Origin: Chloroflexota bacterium | Lineage (GTDB): Bacteria; Chloroflexota; Anaerolineae; Anaerolineales; Villigracilaceae | Length of the DNA: 64,000 nucleotides | NCBI GenBank assembly: GCA_016235425.1 | Contig: JACRLC010000031.1 | Span: forward strand, 1 to 64,000 | Direction of reading: 5' to 3' | The notes under the pieces: model-generated | What the model was told of the DNA's origin: nothing | Database searches by the model: none | What the model saw: the letters and a program-made list of their open reading frames with translations, nothing else | Shown here: positions 45,080-54,426 of the stretch, in pieces | How positions within the stretch are numbered: position 1 is the stretch's first letter | Layout of the letters: every line of letters starts with the position of its first letter | Program-made: the position numbers and the translations under genes

Positions 45080-45841
45080 TTACGGCAGGATGCGTTTCAG
45101 GTCGGCCTGCGAGGGATAACTGATCAACACGCCGCGCAACGGTCCTTGAAATACGAACAGACTGCCCGCGGCCGCGGCGGAAGCGCCGCCCATCTTAATC
45201 GCATCCGCCAAATCCTGCAACTTGCCGGCGCCGCCACAGGCCACCACTGGGATCGAAACCGCGTCTGATACCCGCCGGATCAGATCAATGTCATAGCCCT
45301 GCATGGTTCCGTCGCGGTCAATCGAGTTGACCAATATTTCGCCTGCCCCCTGCTTTTCCATTTCGACGGCATGTTTCACCGGATCAAGTCCCATGCCTTT
45401 CCTCCCGCTTCGGATGCAGACTTCATACTTCCCCAGGAAATTTTTTCTCACATCCATCGAAATGACCACAGCCTGGCTCCCCGCATAATCCGCCGCGGAG
45501 CGCACAAGCGCAGGGTTCTCCACTGCGGAAGTATTCAGGATCACTTTTTCGATTCCCAGGCTCAACAATTTCTTGATATCGTCCATACTGCGGATGCCGC
45601 CGCCATAGCCCAGCGGCATGAAACACTCACTGGTGATGTTTGCCAGCGTGTCAAACGCGGGCGGGCGGTTTTCATTCGTGGCGGTGATATCCAGAAAGAC
45701 CAACTCGTCAACTTCCTTATCGTTGAAGATGCGGACGATGTTGATGGGATCGCCCAAATAAACGGGATCCTTGAACTTCACGGTCTTGACCAGACCCTTA
45801 TCCTGCAACAGCAAAACAGGCATGACGCGCGGCCTGATCAT
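45080..45841 (-). CDS. hisF2: HisF-like ammonia-channel partner of WbpG
   Basis: 253 residues with a (beta-alpha)8 barrel similar to HisF: GYGGGIRSMDDIKKLLSLGIEKVILNTSA, VISMDVRK, GAGEILVNSIDRDGTMQGYD and VVACGGAG. The first catalytic Asp of true HisF (in CLDV) is replaced (VLLLQDKG), while the second (ISMD) is kept. This fits an amidotransferase partner rather than histidine synthesis. It overlaps hisH-like by 4 bp and precedes the wbpG-like gene, so ammonia can pass from HisH through HisF to WbpG. Confidence 0.85.
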   Translation of the reverse strand: MIRPRVMPVLLLQDKGLVKTVKFKDPVYLGDPINIVRIFNDKEVDELVFLDITATNENRPPAFDTLANITSECFMPLGYGGGIRSMDDIKKLLSLGIEKVILNTSAVENPALVRSAADYAGSQAVVISMDVRKNFLGKYEVCIRSGRKGMGLDPVKHAVEMEKQGAGEILVNSIDRDGTMQGYDIDLIRRVSDAVSIPVVACGGAGKLQDLADAIKMGGASAAAAGSLFVFQGPLRGVLISYPSQADLKRILP

Positions 45842-46458
45842 TTGACAGCCTCCGCGAAATTCTTCAACAGGCGCAGTCCGTATTTGTGGCTCTTCTCCGG
45901 GTGAAATTGCGCGCCCATGATATTGTCCTTTGCGAAGATGGAATGGAAACGCCCGCCATAATCCGTTTCCGCGAGGACGGCTTCGGGGTCGCGGCTGTGA
46001 ATGTAAAAGGAGTGGACAAAATAAAATCGGGAATCAGGCTCGAGGTCCGATAGGAGCGGGTGCGGGCGGAGGATCTCAATCGTATTCCAGCCCATGTGCG
46101 GGACTTTCAACTGAGTCTGTCCGGCGTCGAATCTGAACCGCACCGTTTCCGCATCCAGCCAGCCGAGTCCCTGCGCCTGGCCTTCCTCGCTTCTCTTCGT
46201 CATGAGTTGGAGGCCGAGGCACAACCCCAAAAACGGGATTTTCTTTTCGAGCGCAAGGTGATTCAGCAGCGGCACGAGTCCGCGTTCGTTGAGCTTGTTC
46301 ATGCCCGCGTCGAACGCGCCGACACCGGGCAGGATCAATTTTTCCGCCTGTCCCAAAATATCGGGATCGGATGATGCAATCGCTTTGGCTCCGGCCTTCT
46401 TGAGCATGTTGATGATCGAGCCAAGATTGCCCACACCATAATCAACAATAACGATCAT
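45838..46458 (-). CDS. hisH2: HisH-like glutaminase partner of WbpG
   Basis: 206 residues of class I glutamine amidotransferase. It has DYGVGNLGSI at the N-terminus, the nucleophile elbow FLGLCLGLQLM (Cys), and AQFHPEKS with the catalytic His and Glu. It releases ammonia from glutamine for the WbpG-type reaction. GGAGAG lies just before the ATG, and the start overlaps the asnB stop by 4 bp, so the four genes asnB-hisH-hisF-wbpG are tightly coupled. Confidence 0.9.
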   Translation of the reverse strand: MIVIVDYGVGNLGSIINMLKKAGAKAIASSDPDILGQAEKLILPGVGAFDAGMNKLNERGLVPLLNHLALEKKIPFLGLCLGLQLMTKRSEEGQAQGLGWLDAETVRFRFDAGQTQLKVPHMGWNTIEILRPHPLLSDLEPDSRFYFVHSFYIHSRDPEAVLAETDYGGRFHSIFAKDNIMGAQFHPEKSHKYGLRLLKNFAEAVK

Positions 46459-48362
46459 ATTCTCTCCGCTTGGTTTTCCTGGTGCTTCGAATGAAACGAA
46501 CGCATCAAATACATTGCCTGAGCATATTTCCAGGCGCGATGGATGCGGACGGTATCGGATTCCCTAAATGCCTTTTCCATTTCAGCGGAGATCAGCCTGC
46601 CGTTCCAAATGCTGGATTCCGCGAAGTCTTTGCTGGCAATTGAATCCAAAATAAACTCGCGCGCCTTGGCAGACATCCAGCCTTCATCAAGATTTGGAAA
46701 TCCCAATTTTTTGGTGCGCGTGCGGATCGCTTCCGGCAGGATGCCCCGCATGGCATCGCGCAGTATCCTTTTTGTATACCCGCCGCCAATCTTTCGGCTG
46801 GAAGGCAATGAAAAGGTGAAGCAGACCAGCCTCCAGTCCATGAACGGCGAGCGGACTTCCACCCCATGCGCCATGGAAAGGCGGTCGAAATCACGCAGGT
46901 TGGTTGGGAGGTGTGTAAAGTGGAAATCCATATAAAGTTGCTTGAAGAGCGAATCGCGGTTTTTCAACAAAGGCATGTCTGCGTTCAGCGCGTCGGAATG
47001 AAAAGGTTCAGGCTGAACCATGAGCCAGGTCTTTTCCGATTTTCCATCCCACTTGTCGAACAAGCGGCTTCCCAATTTCTTCAAGGCGCGCGGGATGGAT
47101 TGCGCGTTTACCGTCACGCCCATGCCATTCATGATGGAAAGCAGTTCTGCCATCCTGAATGGATTCGCAACGGCATCCTTCAGCGCGGCAAGCACGTGCC
47201 AGGTATAACCGCCAAGCGCTTCATCGCCGCCGTGCCCGTCAATGGTCACAACGACGCCATTCTCTCTCTGTCTTTTATGCACATACCACGGGCCTAGATG
47301 AATATCGGATAGCTCTTCGTATTGATACAAAATCTCATGAAAATTTTCGAGATACATGCCGGCATTCATTTCGCAGTAGATTGGCTTCGCGCCGGTCTGG
47401 CTTATCACTTGATCGGCATACACGCGTTCATCAATGATTTTCCCGGGATAACTGCCCACGAAAGCGCGTTGCCAATCGAAGGCCATCCTGTCGGTTTTAT
47501 CGCCTGAGCTTCGGATGTGACTCATGCTGCACAACACGGAACTTGAATCCAGGCCGCCGCTCAAAGCCGTACCGATCGGCACGTCGCTTCGCATCCGAAT
47601 GCGGCACGCGTCAAGGAATAATTCGCGGTAGCGCGCCGCCTGGTCTTCGTAGCGTTCCGGCACGGATTCCAGATGGTCGAGAGTACGCCACCAGCGTCGA
47701 ACACTGAGGCCGCCTGCCTGAGTCAACGTGATTGAATGCCCTCCAGGAAGTCTTTTTACCCCGTGCAAAAGACTTGCTTCCATGCCTTCCACCAGAGACG
47801 GATCGCTCAAAGCCGCCGCCACAATGGAGGCGTTGAAATCCACGCGGAAGTCATTCAACGCCAAGAACGCCTTCATTTCCGAAGCAAATGCGAAGCGCCT
47901 GCCATCGTAATGATACAAAAGGGGCTTTACGCCGAAGCGATCCCGCGAGAGAAATAATTTCCTTTCCCGCGTATCCCAGATCGCGAAGGCCCACATCCCA
48001 TTGAACCGAAGCTGGCATTCATCCCCCCACTTATCGTAGCTGGCAAGGATCACCTCGGTATCCGAATCTGTTTTGAATTGATACCCGTATCCTTCCAACT
48101 CACTCTTAAGTTCGACAAAGTTATAGATCTCGCCGTTGAAGACGATCCAATAACGCCCAAGAAAGGACATGGGCTGGCGGCCGGTTTCCGATGTGTCAAT
48201 GATCGCCAGGCGGCGGTGTCCCAGCCCGAGGCTGGCCTTTTCATCGATAAAAATATCGCCGCCATCCGGTCCGCGATGCGATAACATATCCGTAAACCGG
48301 CGCAACATGGCCGGTGAAACAGGTTGGTTATCCAAGCTCCAATATCCAACGATGCCGCACAT
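46455..48362 (-). CDS. asnB: Glutamine-dependent asparagine synthetase family protein
   Basis: 635 residues. MCGIVGYW gives the N-terminal Cys nucleophile, HRGPDGGD and FNGEIYNF form the glutaminase domain, and ALSGGLDSSSVLC is the ATP PP-loop. Length and order are typical of AsnB. In polysaccharide loci such enzymes amidate the carboxyl of uronic-type sugars (WbpS-like). Tight coupling to hisH/hisF/wbpG supports a sugar-amidating role here (inference); housekeeping asparagine synthesis is the alternative. Confidence 0.85.
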   Translation of the reverse strand: MCGIVGYWSLDNQPVSPAMLRRFTDMLSHRGPDGGDIFIDEKASLGLGHRRLAIIDTSETGRQPMSFLGRYWIVFNGEIYNFVELKSELEGYGYQFKTDSDTEVILASYDKWGDECQLRFNGMWAFAIWDTRERKLFLSRDRFGVKPLLYHYDGRRFAFASEMKAFLALNDFRVDFNASIVAAALSDPSLVEGMEASLLHGVKRLPGGHSITLTQAGGLSVRRWWRTLDHLESVPERYEDQAARYRELFLDACRIRMRSDVPIGTALSGGLDSSSVLCSMSHIRSSGDKTDRMAFDWQRAFVGSYPGKIIDERVYADQVISQTGAKPIYCEMNAGMYLENFHEILYQYEELSDIHLGPWYVHKRQRENGVVVTIDGHGGDEALGGYTWHVLAALKDAVANPFRMAELLSIMNGMGVTVNAQSIPRALKKLGSRLFDKWDGKSEKTWLMVQPEPFHSDALNADMPLLKNRDSLFKQLYMDFHFTHLPTNLRDFDRLSMAHGVEVRSPFMDWRLVCFTFSLPSSRKIGGGYTKRILRDAMRGILPEAIRTRTKKLGFPNLDEGWMSAKAREFILDSIASKDFAESSIWNGRLISAEMEKAFRESDTVRIHRAWKYAQAMYLMRSFHSKHQENQAERI

Positions 48363-48367
48363 TTTTG

Positions 48368-49609
48368 CTATGCTCTCCGAATCTCGCTTAAGCGCTCCGC
48401 AAATCTTTGAAAATTTCCGGAAGCATCATATCGGCTGCGCCAGACGTCCCGGCTTCCTCTTCTTTTTTTGGACATCATCTCATAATTGTCCAGCGCCCAT
48501 AAAATGGATTGGGCAACCTCCTCCGGCTGAGGAGTATCGTGAAGCAAAAGACCGTTTTTCTCCGATACGATCTCCACATTGCCGCCCACCGCGGTGGCGA
48601 TCACCGGAATTCCGCAGCTGATGGCCTCCATAATGGATACAGGTGTTCCCTCCGTTTTACTCACATTCATGAACACATCCACAGGGGTGGACAGGTATTC
48701 CCGAATCAAATCACCCTGGGTTGTATAGCCGGGAAAAATCCCGATTGCGTTGGATGGGAACACGTCCGCGGCTTTCTTTTGATATTCCTCAAGGGCATCC
48801 CCATTCCCGAAATGCCGCCATTCAAATCTTTGATCGGGCCTCATGCGCGCCGCGGCTGCAATCCCCTCCATCAACAGGTCCAATCGCTTCACGGGATGGA
48901 TGATGGCACACGAAACAATACGAAAGATCTTATCTTCGGAAGCTCTGGAAATGCCCCCGGGATCGGGAACACCCAACAGTGCCGTTTGATAAATCCCGGA
49001 AAACTCTGGATATTTCTTTTTCAAGTATTCTTCCCCGGCATCCGAATCAGGAAAAAGACCATCGAGAAGCCTTATGGATTCATACCGGCAGGGCCAAATC
49101 CCATAAATCTCTTCATACAGGTCATAACCATGCGTGCGCGAGACCAGGCGAATGTCAGGATGATTTTCCTTTGCCATTCCGGTCCCCATGTTAACTTCAT
49201 CGAACCAAAAGGTATAGAATACGCTCTCGTGCGGGGAAATATTTTCCGCCTTAAGACGGCGTTCCATCCATTTCCTCGTAATCCTGGCCCCGGATAAAAA
49301 GGCGGCTAATCTCAATAGATAGAACCAATGAAAAGAGTCTGGCCATTGTCTCTTTATGTCGCGGTAAAAATAAGCTGAAAATATCGAAAGAAACGCGCAA
49401 ACGACCCGGTTAATAAAATTAAAGGACTTTGCGAAGCTTTCGTCCACCTCCGCTCCATCCGGGACCGGCAGCCTGTTTCCCCCGCAAGACTTTGGAACAA
49501 GAATAACGCGGTCAAACTGTTTGCACAGATATTTAACCTCCTCGCCGAGGAAGGTCTGTTCCACTGCCGCATCAAACGGGTAGGATGATGTAAACAAAAA
49601 AAGAATCAA
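48368..49609 (-). CDS. Family 4 glycosyltransferase
   Basis: 413 residues from a TTG start at 49609. AGGAG lies 8-9 bases upstream and the previous gene's stop is 13 bp away; a longer ATG frame would overlap that gene by 80 bp. GT-B fold: N-terminal LILFLFTSSYPFDAAVEQTFL, RTHGYDLYEE in the acceptor domain, FRIVSCAIIHPVKRLD, and KTEGTPVSIMEAISCGIPVIAT with the E-x7-E motif. It likely adds a sugar whose nucleotide is built by the neighbouring nucleotidyltransferase and dehydratase genes. Confidence 0.8.
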   Translation of the reverse strand: MILFLFTSSYPFDAAVEQTFLGEEVKYLCKQFDRVILVPKSCGGNRLPVPDGAEVDESFAKSFNFINRVVCAFLSIFSAYFYRDIKRQWPDSFHWFYLLRLAAFLSGARITRKWMERRLKAENISPHESVFYTFWFDEVNMGTGMAKENHPDIRLVSRTHGYDLYEEIYGIWPCRYESIRLLDGLFPDSDAGEEYLKKKYPEFSGIYQTALLGVPDPGGISRASEDKIFRIVSCAIIHPVKRLDLLMEGIAAAARMRPDQRFEWRHFGNGDALEEYQKKAADVFPSNAIGIFPGYTTQGDLIREYLSTPVDVFMNVSKTEGTPVSIMEAISCGIPVIATAVGGNVEIVSEKNGLLLHDTPQPEEVAQSILWALDNYEMMSKKRRGSRDVWRSRYDASGNFQRFAERLSEIRRA

Positions 49610-49622
49610 AACGATTTCTCCT

Positions 49623-50336
49623 CTAAGAATCCCCGGCCAGAAAATCGCCGCGATGCGATGCAAATTCATCGATGGCGCGCTCATAATCGTCGTGGCGGCC
49701 AATATCCAGCCAGTAACCGTTGAATTTGTAGACGTTGACTCGCTGCCCCTCGTTCATCAACTTGATGACAAGCTCGGGAAGATCGAGCCGCTGATTCGGG
49801 CGGATATATTGCAAAACAGCCGGTTCAAAAATATAAATTCCCATGCTCACAGCATAATGATACGTGGGCTTTTCAATATAGTTTGTGACCCAGTTATCCG
49901 CATCCAGCTCGATCACGCCAAGATCGATTTTCACATCCCGTTGATAACAGGCAATCGTGGCAGGCGCGTTGCGCTCACGATGATATTTGAGCATGTCGCT
50001 GTAATCAACAGTGGTCAGCAAGTCTCCGTTCATCACAAGAAAAGTCTCGTTCAGGCCCGGAATAAGGGAAATCGGCCCGGCTGTTCCCAGCGGCTGCTCC
50101 TCGCGCGAATAATCGAGCTTCACCCCAAATTTCCCGCCATCGCCACAATAAGCCATGAGCAATTCGGCGAGATAACCCACTGCGAGAGTCACATCCCGTA
50201 TTCCATAATGAGCCAACCGGCGCAGGACAATTTCAAGAATCGGCATTTCACCGATCGGCATGAGAGGCTTGGGCAAAACGGTTGTGTATGGGGCAAGGCG
50301 GGTTCCCTTGCCGCCGGCGAGAATAACGGCGCGCAT
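49623..50336 (-). CDS. Sugar-1-phosphate nucleotidyltransferase
   Basis: 237 residues from ATG 50336, eight bases after the legB-like stop with GGAAAAAT between. Signature AVILAGGKGTRLAPYTTVLPKPLMPIGEMPILE, product-site MNGDLLTTVDYSDM, YIEKPTY and NGYWLDIGRHDDYERA place it in the RmlA/PtmE-like family. Downstream of a legB-like dehydratase, it resembles PtmE-type enzymes that make GDP-glucosamine in the legionaminic route, though it lacks CBS domains. GDP-mannose or dTDP-sugar synthesis is possible. Confidence 0.8.
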   Translation of the reverse strand: MRAVILAGGKGTRLAPYTTVLPKPLMPIGEMPILEIVLRRLAHYGIRDVTLAVGYLAELLMAYCGDGGKFGVKLDYSREEQPLGTAGPISLIPGLNETFLVMNGDLLTTVDYSDMLKYHRERNAPATIACYQRDVKIDLGVIELDADNWVTNYIEKPTYHYAVSMGIYIFEPAVLQYIRPNQRLDLPELVIKLMNEGQRVNVYKFNGYWLDIGRHDDYERAIDEFASHRGDFLAGDS

Positions 50337-50344
50337 ATTTTTCC

Positions 50345-51334
50345 TTAAACCGTGTATTGATCCGGGCGGTACAAATCCAAATGGGCTGAGATCCACTCAA
50401 TGGTGAGACGCAGGCCCTCGTCCAGAGAGACGCGGGGTTCCCATCCGATCATCTCTTTTGCCTTTTGATTCGAAGCCCAAAGTTTCATCACTTCACTTTT
50501 GCCGGGACGTATCCGCTGCTCATCGGTGATCACTTTTGGAGACCTGCCGATGATGCCAAAAATCTTCCCAACGAGATCGCCAATGCGGATGGTGTTGTCG
50601 TTTCCAAGGTTGATCTCCTGACCCAAAACGTTATCGGCCTCGGCCGCACGCATGAAACCGTCGGCGGTATCAGACACAAAAGTAAAATCGCGTGAAGGAT
50701 CGAGGCTTCCAAGTTTTACTTCATCGCGCGTAAGAACCTGCGTAATAATGGTTGGGATCACCGCGCGCGTCGATTGCCGCGGGCCGTATGTATTGAAGGG
50801 ACGCAGGGTCACCACCGGCACCTCAAACGAACGATAAAAACTTTCCGCGATCTTATCCGCGCCGATCTTGCTGGCCGAATAGGGCGATTGTCCCTGCAGC
50901 GGATGCGCTTCATCGATCGGTGTATATTGCGCGGTTCCATACACTTCGCTCGTGGAAGTATGCACCACGCGCCGCACGCCGAAATCACGCGCGGCCATCA
51001 AAACATTTACCGTGCCCATCACATTCGTCTCGATCACTTCACGCGGATGCACGTAAGAATAGGGGATCGCGATCAATGCGCCAAGATGAAAAACGGTATC
51101 CACACCGCGTACCGCGCCGCGCACGGCCTCCACATCCCGCAGATCCCCGCTCACGATCTCAAGCTGTGAAAACACATCGGGCGCGACCAGGCGCAGCATG
51201 CCCACATCGTTGCGCGAGTTATAACGCGTAAACGCGCGTACCTGCGCGCCTTCGCTCACCAATCGCTCCACCAGATGGCTGGCAATAAAACCGCCAGCGC
51301 CGGTCACAAGCACTCGTTTGCCGTTCCAGTTCAT
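50345..51334 (-). CDS. legB: LegB-like NAD-dependent 4,6-dehydratase
   Basis: 329 residues from ATG 51334, two bases after the previous stop. GAGGFIASHLVERLV NAD loop, VFHLGALIAIPYSYVHPREVIETNVMGT, TSTSEVYGTAQYTPIDEAHPLQGQSPYSASKIGADK and RPFNTYGPRQSTRAVIPTIITQVL match the LegB subgroup of 4,6-dehydratases closely. LegB starts GDP-GlcNAc-based legionaminic acid synthesis by forming a 4-keto-6-deoxy sugar. Other members act on UDP-sugars. It is clustered with a nucleotidyltransferase and an RMD-like reductase. Confidence 0.8.
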   Translation of the reverse strand: MNWNGKRVLVTGAGGFIASHLVERLVSEGAQVRAFTRYNSRNDVGMLRLVAPDVFSQLEIVSGDLRDVEAVRGAVRGVDTVFHLGALIAIPYSYVHPREVIETNVMGTVNVLMAARDFGVRRVVHTSTSEVYGTAQYTPIDEAHPLQGQSPYSASKIGADKIAESFYRSFEVPVVTLRPFNTYGPRQSTRAVIPTIITQVLTRDEVKLGSLDPSRDFTFVSDTADGFMRAAEADNVLGQEINLGNDNTIRIGDLVGKIFGIIGRSPKVITDEQRIRPGKSEVMKLWASNQKAKEMIGWEPRVSLDEGLRLTIEWISAHLDLYRPDQYTV

Positions 51335-51336
51335 AT

Positions 51337-52263
51337 TCACTCCAATCCCGATTTTATTCTTTGCCGCCAGTATTCCAATAAATCGGATAATGACTGCTTC
51401 AAGGAAATTTGAGGACGCCATCCCGTAACCTGATTCAACTTCCGCGCATTGCCGACCTGAATGGGAACGTCACTCTTCTGAAGCCGCCCCGCATCCACCC
51501 GGACCTTGAATTGCCGCGGCGACATGGACAGCATCTCATCCAGGCATTTTCTCATCAAAACCGCCTGCCCCGAACAGACGTTATAAACCTGGCCGGCTTC
51601 ACCTTTTTCCGCCGCCAATGCAAACGCACGGACGGCATCGCGCACATCCACAAAATCGCGGCGTGCGCCCAGATCACCGGTAACGATTTCGCCATCGCTT
51701 CCCGCCTCCGCCAAAGCGATCTGACGCGCAAAGGCTGAACAAGCCAGATCGGGCGATTGGCGCGGGCCGAGCAAATTGAACATGCGCACGATCATCACCG
51801 GCAGCCGGAAAGCATCGAAGTAACGAAGCGCGGCGGTTTCCTGTGCCAGCTTGCTCACCGCGTAATGTGTCAGCGGGCGCGGTTTGAACTTCTCGCTGAT
51901 CGGCCTGCCTCCCAACCCGGCGCCATATACCGCGCTGGAACCTGCCACGACCACCACCGGACGAAGGCCAACTTCCATAAGGCTGTCAAACAAAGCCACG
52001 GTACCCAGTAAATTGGCCCGGTAAAACGTCTCCGGTTGAGCCGATTTGATCACACCGGCAAGATGAAAAACAAAATCGGGGCGGGACTCTTTCAACGCAT
52101 GGCAAAGGGCAGTACGGTCAAGAATATCGGCGGTAAAAAGATTCGAGGCAGCGGAATCATGAACAATATCCTGCCCAAAGACATCCCAGCCTTTTTCCCG
52201 AAGGTGGCTGTTTAGATGCCTCCCGACAAATCCCGAAACACCCGTTATGAGCACGCGTGTCAT
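51337..52263 (-). CDS. rmd: RMD-like GDP-4-keto-6-deoxy-mannose reductase
   Basis: 308 residues. LITGVSGFVGRHL, VFHLAGVIKSA, FYRANLLGTVALF, GSSAVYG, HYAVSKLAQE, RMFNLLGPRQS, FARQIALAEAG, GARRDFVDVRDAVRAF and VYNVCSG are the pattern of GDP-6-deoxy-D-mannose (D-rhamnose) reductases. With Gmd encoded at 61565 it would make GDP-D-rhamnose. Reduction of the LegB-like product is the alternative. The next gene begins two bases after its stop. Confidence 0.75.
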   Translation of the reverse strand: MTRVLITGVSGFVGRHLNSHLREKGWDVFGQDIVHDSAASNLFTADILDRTALCHALKESRPDFVFHLAGVIKSAQPETFYRANLLGTVALFDSLMEVGLRPVVVVAGSSAVYGAGLGGRPISEKFKPRPLTHYAVSKLAQETAALRYFDAFRLPVMIVRMFNLLGPRQSPDLACSAFARQIALAEAGSDGEIVTGDLGARRDFVDVRDAVRAFALAAEKGEAGQVYNVCSGQAVLMRKCLDEMLSMSPRQFKVRVDAGRLQKSDVPIQVGNARKLNQVTGWRPQISLKQSLSDLLEYWRQRIKSGLE

Positions 52264-52372
52264 ATTTCAGGTTCCAAGAGACGATCTGCAAACCTAGGAC
52301 CACAACAAGCTTTCACAGGACAAACCTTTTCTCGTCAGGAATTCTATTCACAAAAGACTCCTTGCTCGGAAC

Positions 52373-53416
52373 CTACCAGCCAATCCGCCTGCGCGCCTGA
52401 TAATAGGGAATGTTCTTCAATAAGTAAAAAGGCCATTTCCAATTTCTTCCCGTCAAAGACAAAAGAGCCTGGGACGAATGCGGCTGAGACAAAGGGTACA
52501 GGATCATGCGCGCGGCCCAGGCAATAACGTCTCGTTCAAGTCCGGCAAGACCTGGTTCGCCGTCATGGAGACGGCGAAATTCGTCCCAGATCTTGAAATA
52601 GACCGGCATCAATTCTGCCCTTTGGCGTTTTGCGGGTGACGAAACACCTTTAAGGGCATCCTGCAAAGACCTGATTTCCTGCACCGAAACAGGCGTATCA
52701 GGCAAATGGGCGGCTGCTGCCTTAGTTGAAATATCCGTCACGGTTTCATTTTGTTCAACAGCATAACGATGAGTGAGACTACGCGACTGGAGCCGATAAT
52801 GAAGAAAAATTTCCGATAAATTCTCTCCCCTGGCAAAAAGCAGGAAGCGACTCCAAAGCTCGTAATCCTCCTCACCATAAATCGCCGAGAGATCGTATTT
52901 CAATCCAAATTGATCCATGACCGATTTCCGCATCATCACAGTCGGGTTGAAGAATGGACTCTCGAAGAGCATATGCCAGCGAATGGACAAATCGCCATGA
53001 AATTGCGGGGGAACACCCAGCAGTTTCCCGGATTCGCTCATGTATCTCATGCCGCACCCTAATACGCCCACATCGGGATGAGCTTCCATGAAATCAACCT
53101 GCCTTGAAAACCTTTCGGGCAGGCTGACATCGTCAGAATCCATGCGCGCGATATATTTTCCCCGGGCAATTTTCAGGCCGCCGTTGCATGCCGACGAAAC
53201 TCCTTGATTCTTTTCCAGCCGCAACAGACGTATCCGCGAATCAAGCTGGCCAAATCTCGATGCGATATTCCAGGACTGATCCTTCGAGCCGTCATCCACC
53301 ATGATAAATTCAAGGTTCCTGTAAGTCTGGTCGAGAATGCTGGATATTGCCTGCTCAAGAAACCTCTCCGCATTGAAGAAGGACATGATGACACTGACCA
53401 ACGGCCCAACAGGCAT
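52373..53416 (-). CDS. Family 2 glycosyltransferase
   Basis: 347 residues, GGAG 9 bases before the ATG. GT-A signatures: VSVIMSFFNAERFLEQAISSIL, LEFIMVDDGSKDQSW, IARMDSDDVSLPERF (metal-binding DSDD) and GEEDYELWSRF at the acceptor base. The C-terminal ~100 residues are helical and amphipathic, with no clear span. It is a typical O-antigen or capsule GT2. A ~110-bp gap downstream of it (52264-52372) holds nothing recognisable. Confidence 0.85.
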   Translation of the reverse strand: MPVGPLVSVIMSFFNAERFLEQAISSILDQTYRNLEFIMVDDGSKDQSWNIASRFGQLDSRIRLLRLEKNQGVSSACNGGLKIARGKYIARMDSDDVSLPERFSRQVDFMEAHPDVGVLGCGMRYMSESGKLLGVPPQFHGDLSIRWHMLFESPFFNPTVMMRKSVMDQFGLKYDLSAIYGEEDYELWSRFLLFARGENLSEIFLHYRLQSRSLTHRYAVEQNETVTDISTKAAAAHLPDTPVSVQEIRSLQDALKGVSSPAKRQRAELMPVYFKIWDEFRRLHDGEPGLAGLERDVIAWAARMILYPLSQPHSSQALLSLTGRNWKWPFYLLKNIPYYQARRRIGW

Positions 53417-53418
53417 AT

Positions 53419-54417
53419 TTATTGCTCCTCAACTTTTCCGAAGACCAGTTCGATTTCCTGATGACAGGCAGAGGGGATAAAACCTTTGTAGGCCTCCACG
53501 CGAATCCGTTCGCCCTGTTCAAAGCGTTTCTTTAATGCATCAACACCATACCGCAAATCATCCCCAACTCGATTGCGAATTACCGATTGCACCATATTCA
53601 CAGGGTTACAAAATGTCACCGAGTTCTGATAGCAGCCAAGAAAAGGACGGCTGGAGCGGAAAACACCCGCATGAAAAGCCATTCGATCTTCAAGCACATT
53701 TGGGTTTTCAAAAGGAAGTCCAATAACAAAAGGCAAGATATCCTTCAGCCGGTACAGAGAGCTTGAGACTTCCATGGGATACCCAAAATCCTGCTCGGAA
53801 CTCGTCCAATCAAATTTGAACACCTTCTCATTAACGGGAACAAACGCCGGCGCTGTTTGGGGTTGATCGTTGACATAACAGTGAGTGATATTTTTACCCA
53901 GGCGCAGGGAAAAGCCGATCAAATCCTCCTGCTCTCCAAGCGCTTTAATCGCATCGGTCAGGGAAAAGGCTCGTGTAAAAATATTATCATCCACAAGAAA
54001 AAGGACATATTTGTTTTCGTCCAGGCGAGGCATAAAGGATTTGGTCAACGATCTTTGGATATATCCAAACGTGCGCCGCCAGACGCGGTCGAGCAACGAC
54101 CCTGGGGGAAACCCTATCCCGCCAATTGCACAAAGGCGAAAGTAGACCTTTTCTGCGCCATCATCTCCCGCAAAGGGGTTGAGGATGGATAACGTATCCT
54201 TTCTAAAATTCTCCTGAGAGATAAAGTTGACTTTTGGATGGGCTTTCATCAAATCCCGATATTGACGGGCATAAGCATCGTCTGTTGCCAGGTACAGAAC
54301 GTTCATTTGCACGCCGTCTGCATCGCCGCAGTGCATAAAAAAAGAACGCAATACCGCATCAAGTTGTAAAGCGCGATTCATACTAAACAGGATGGAGTTA
54401 ATTATTGGCATTTTCAA
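53419..54417 (-). CDS. Putative GT-A type glycosyltransferase
   Basis: 332 residues counted from a TTG at 54417 with AGGA 8 bases upstream; the ATG two codons later is the alternative. MPIINSILFSMNRALQLDAVLRSF is a GT2-like first strand, NVLYLATDD follows, and VLFLVDDNIFTRAF is placed like a metal site. The pattern is seen in unclassified GT-A genes of polysaccharide loci. The C-terminal third is unlike known domains. It lies between a flippase and a GT2 gene. Confidence 0.55.
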   Translation of the reverse strand: MKMPIINSILFSMNRALQLDAVLRSFFMHCGDADGVQMNVLYLATDDAYARQYRDLMKAHPKVNFISQENFRKDTLSILNPFAGDDGAEKVYFRLCAIGGIGFPPGSLLDRVWRRTFGYIQRSLTKSFMPRLDENKYVLFLVDDNIFTRAFSLTDAIKALGEQEDLIGFSLRLGKNITHCYVNDQPQTAPAFVPVNEKVFKFDWTSSEQDFGYPMEVSSSLYRLKDILPFVIGLPFENPNVLEDRMAFHAGVFRSSRPFLGCYQNSVTFCNPVNMVQSVIRNRVGDDLRYGVDALKKRFEQGERIRVEAYKGFIPSACHQEIELVFGKVEEQ

Positions 54418-54426
54418 ATCTTAATC

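Noticed and set aside
45080-46458. Part of a histidine biosynthesis operon
   Set aside because: No other his genes are nearby, the HisF homologue has lost a catalytic Asp, and both genes are coupled to asnB and wbpG-like genes.
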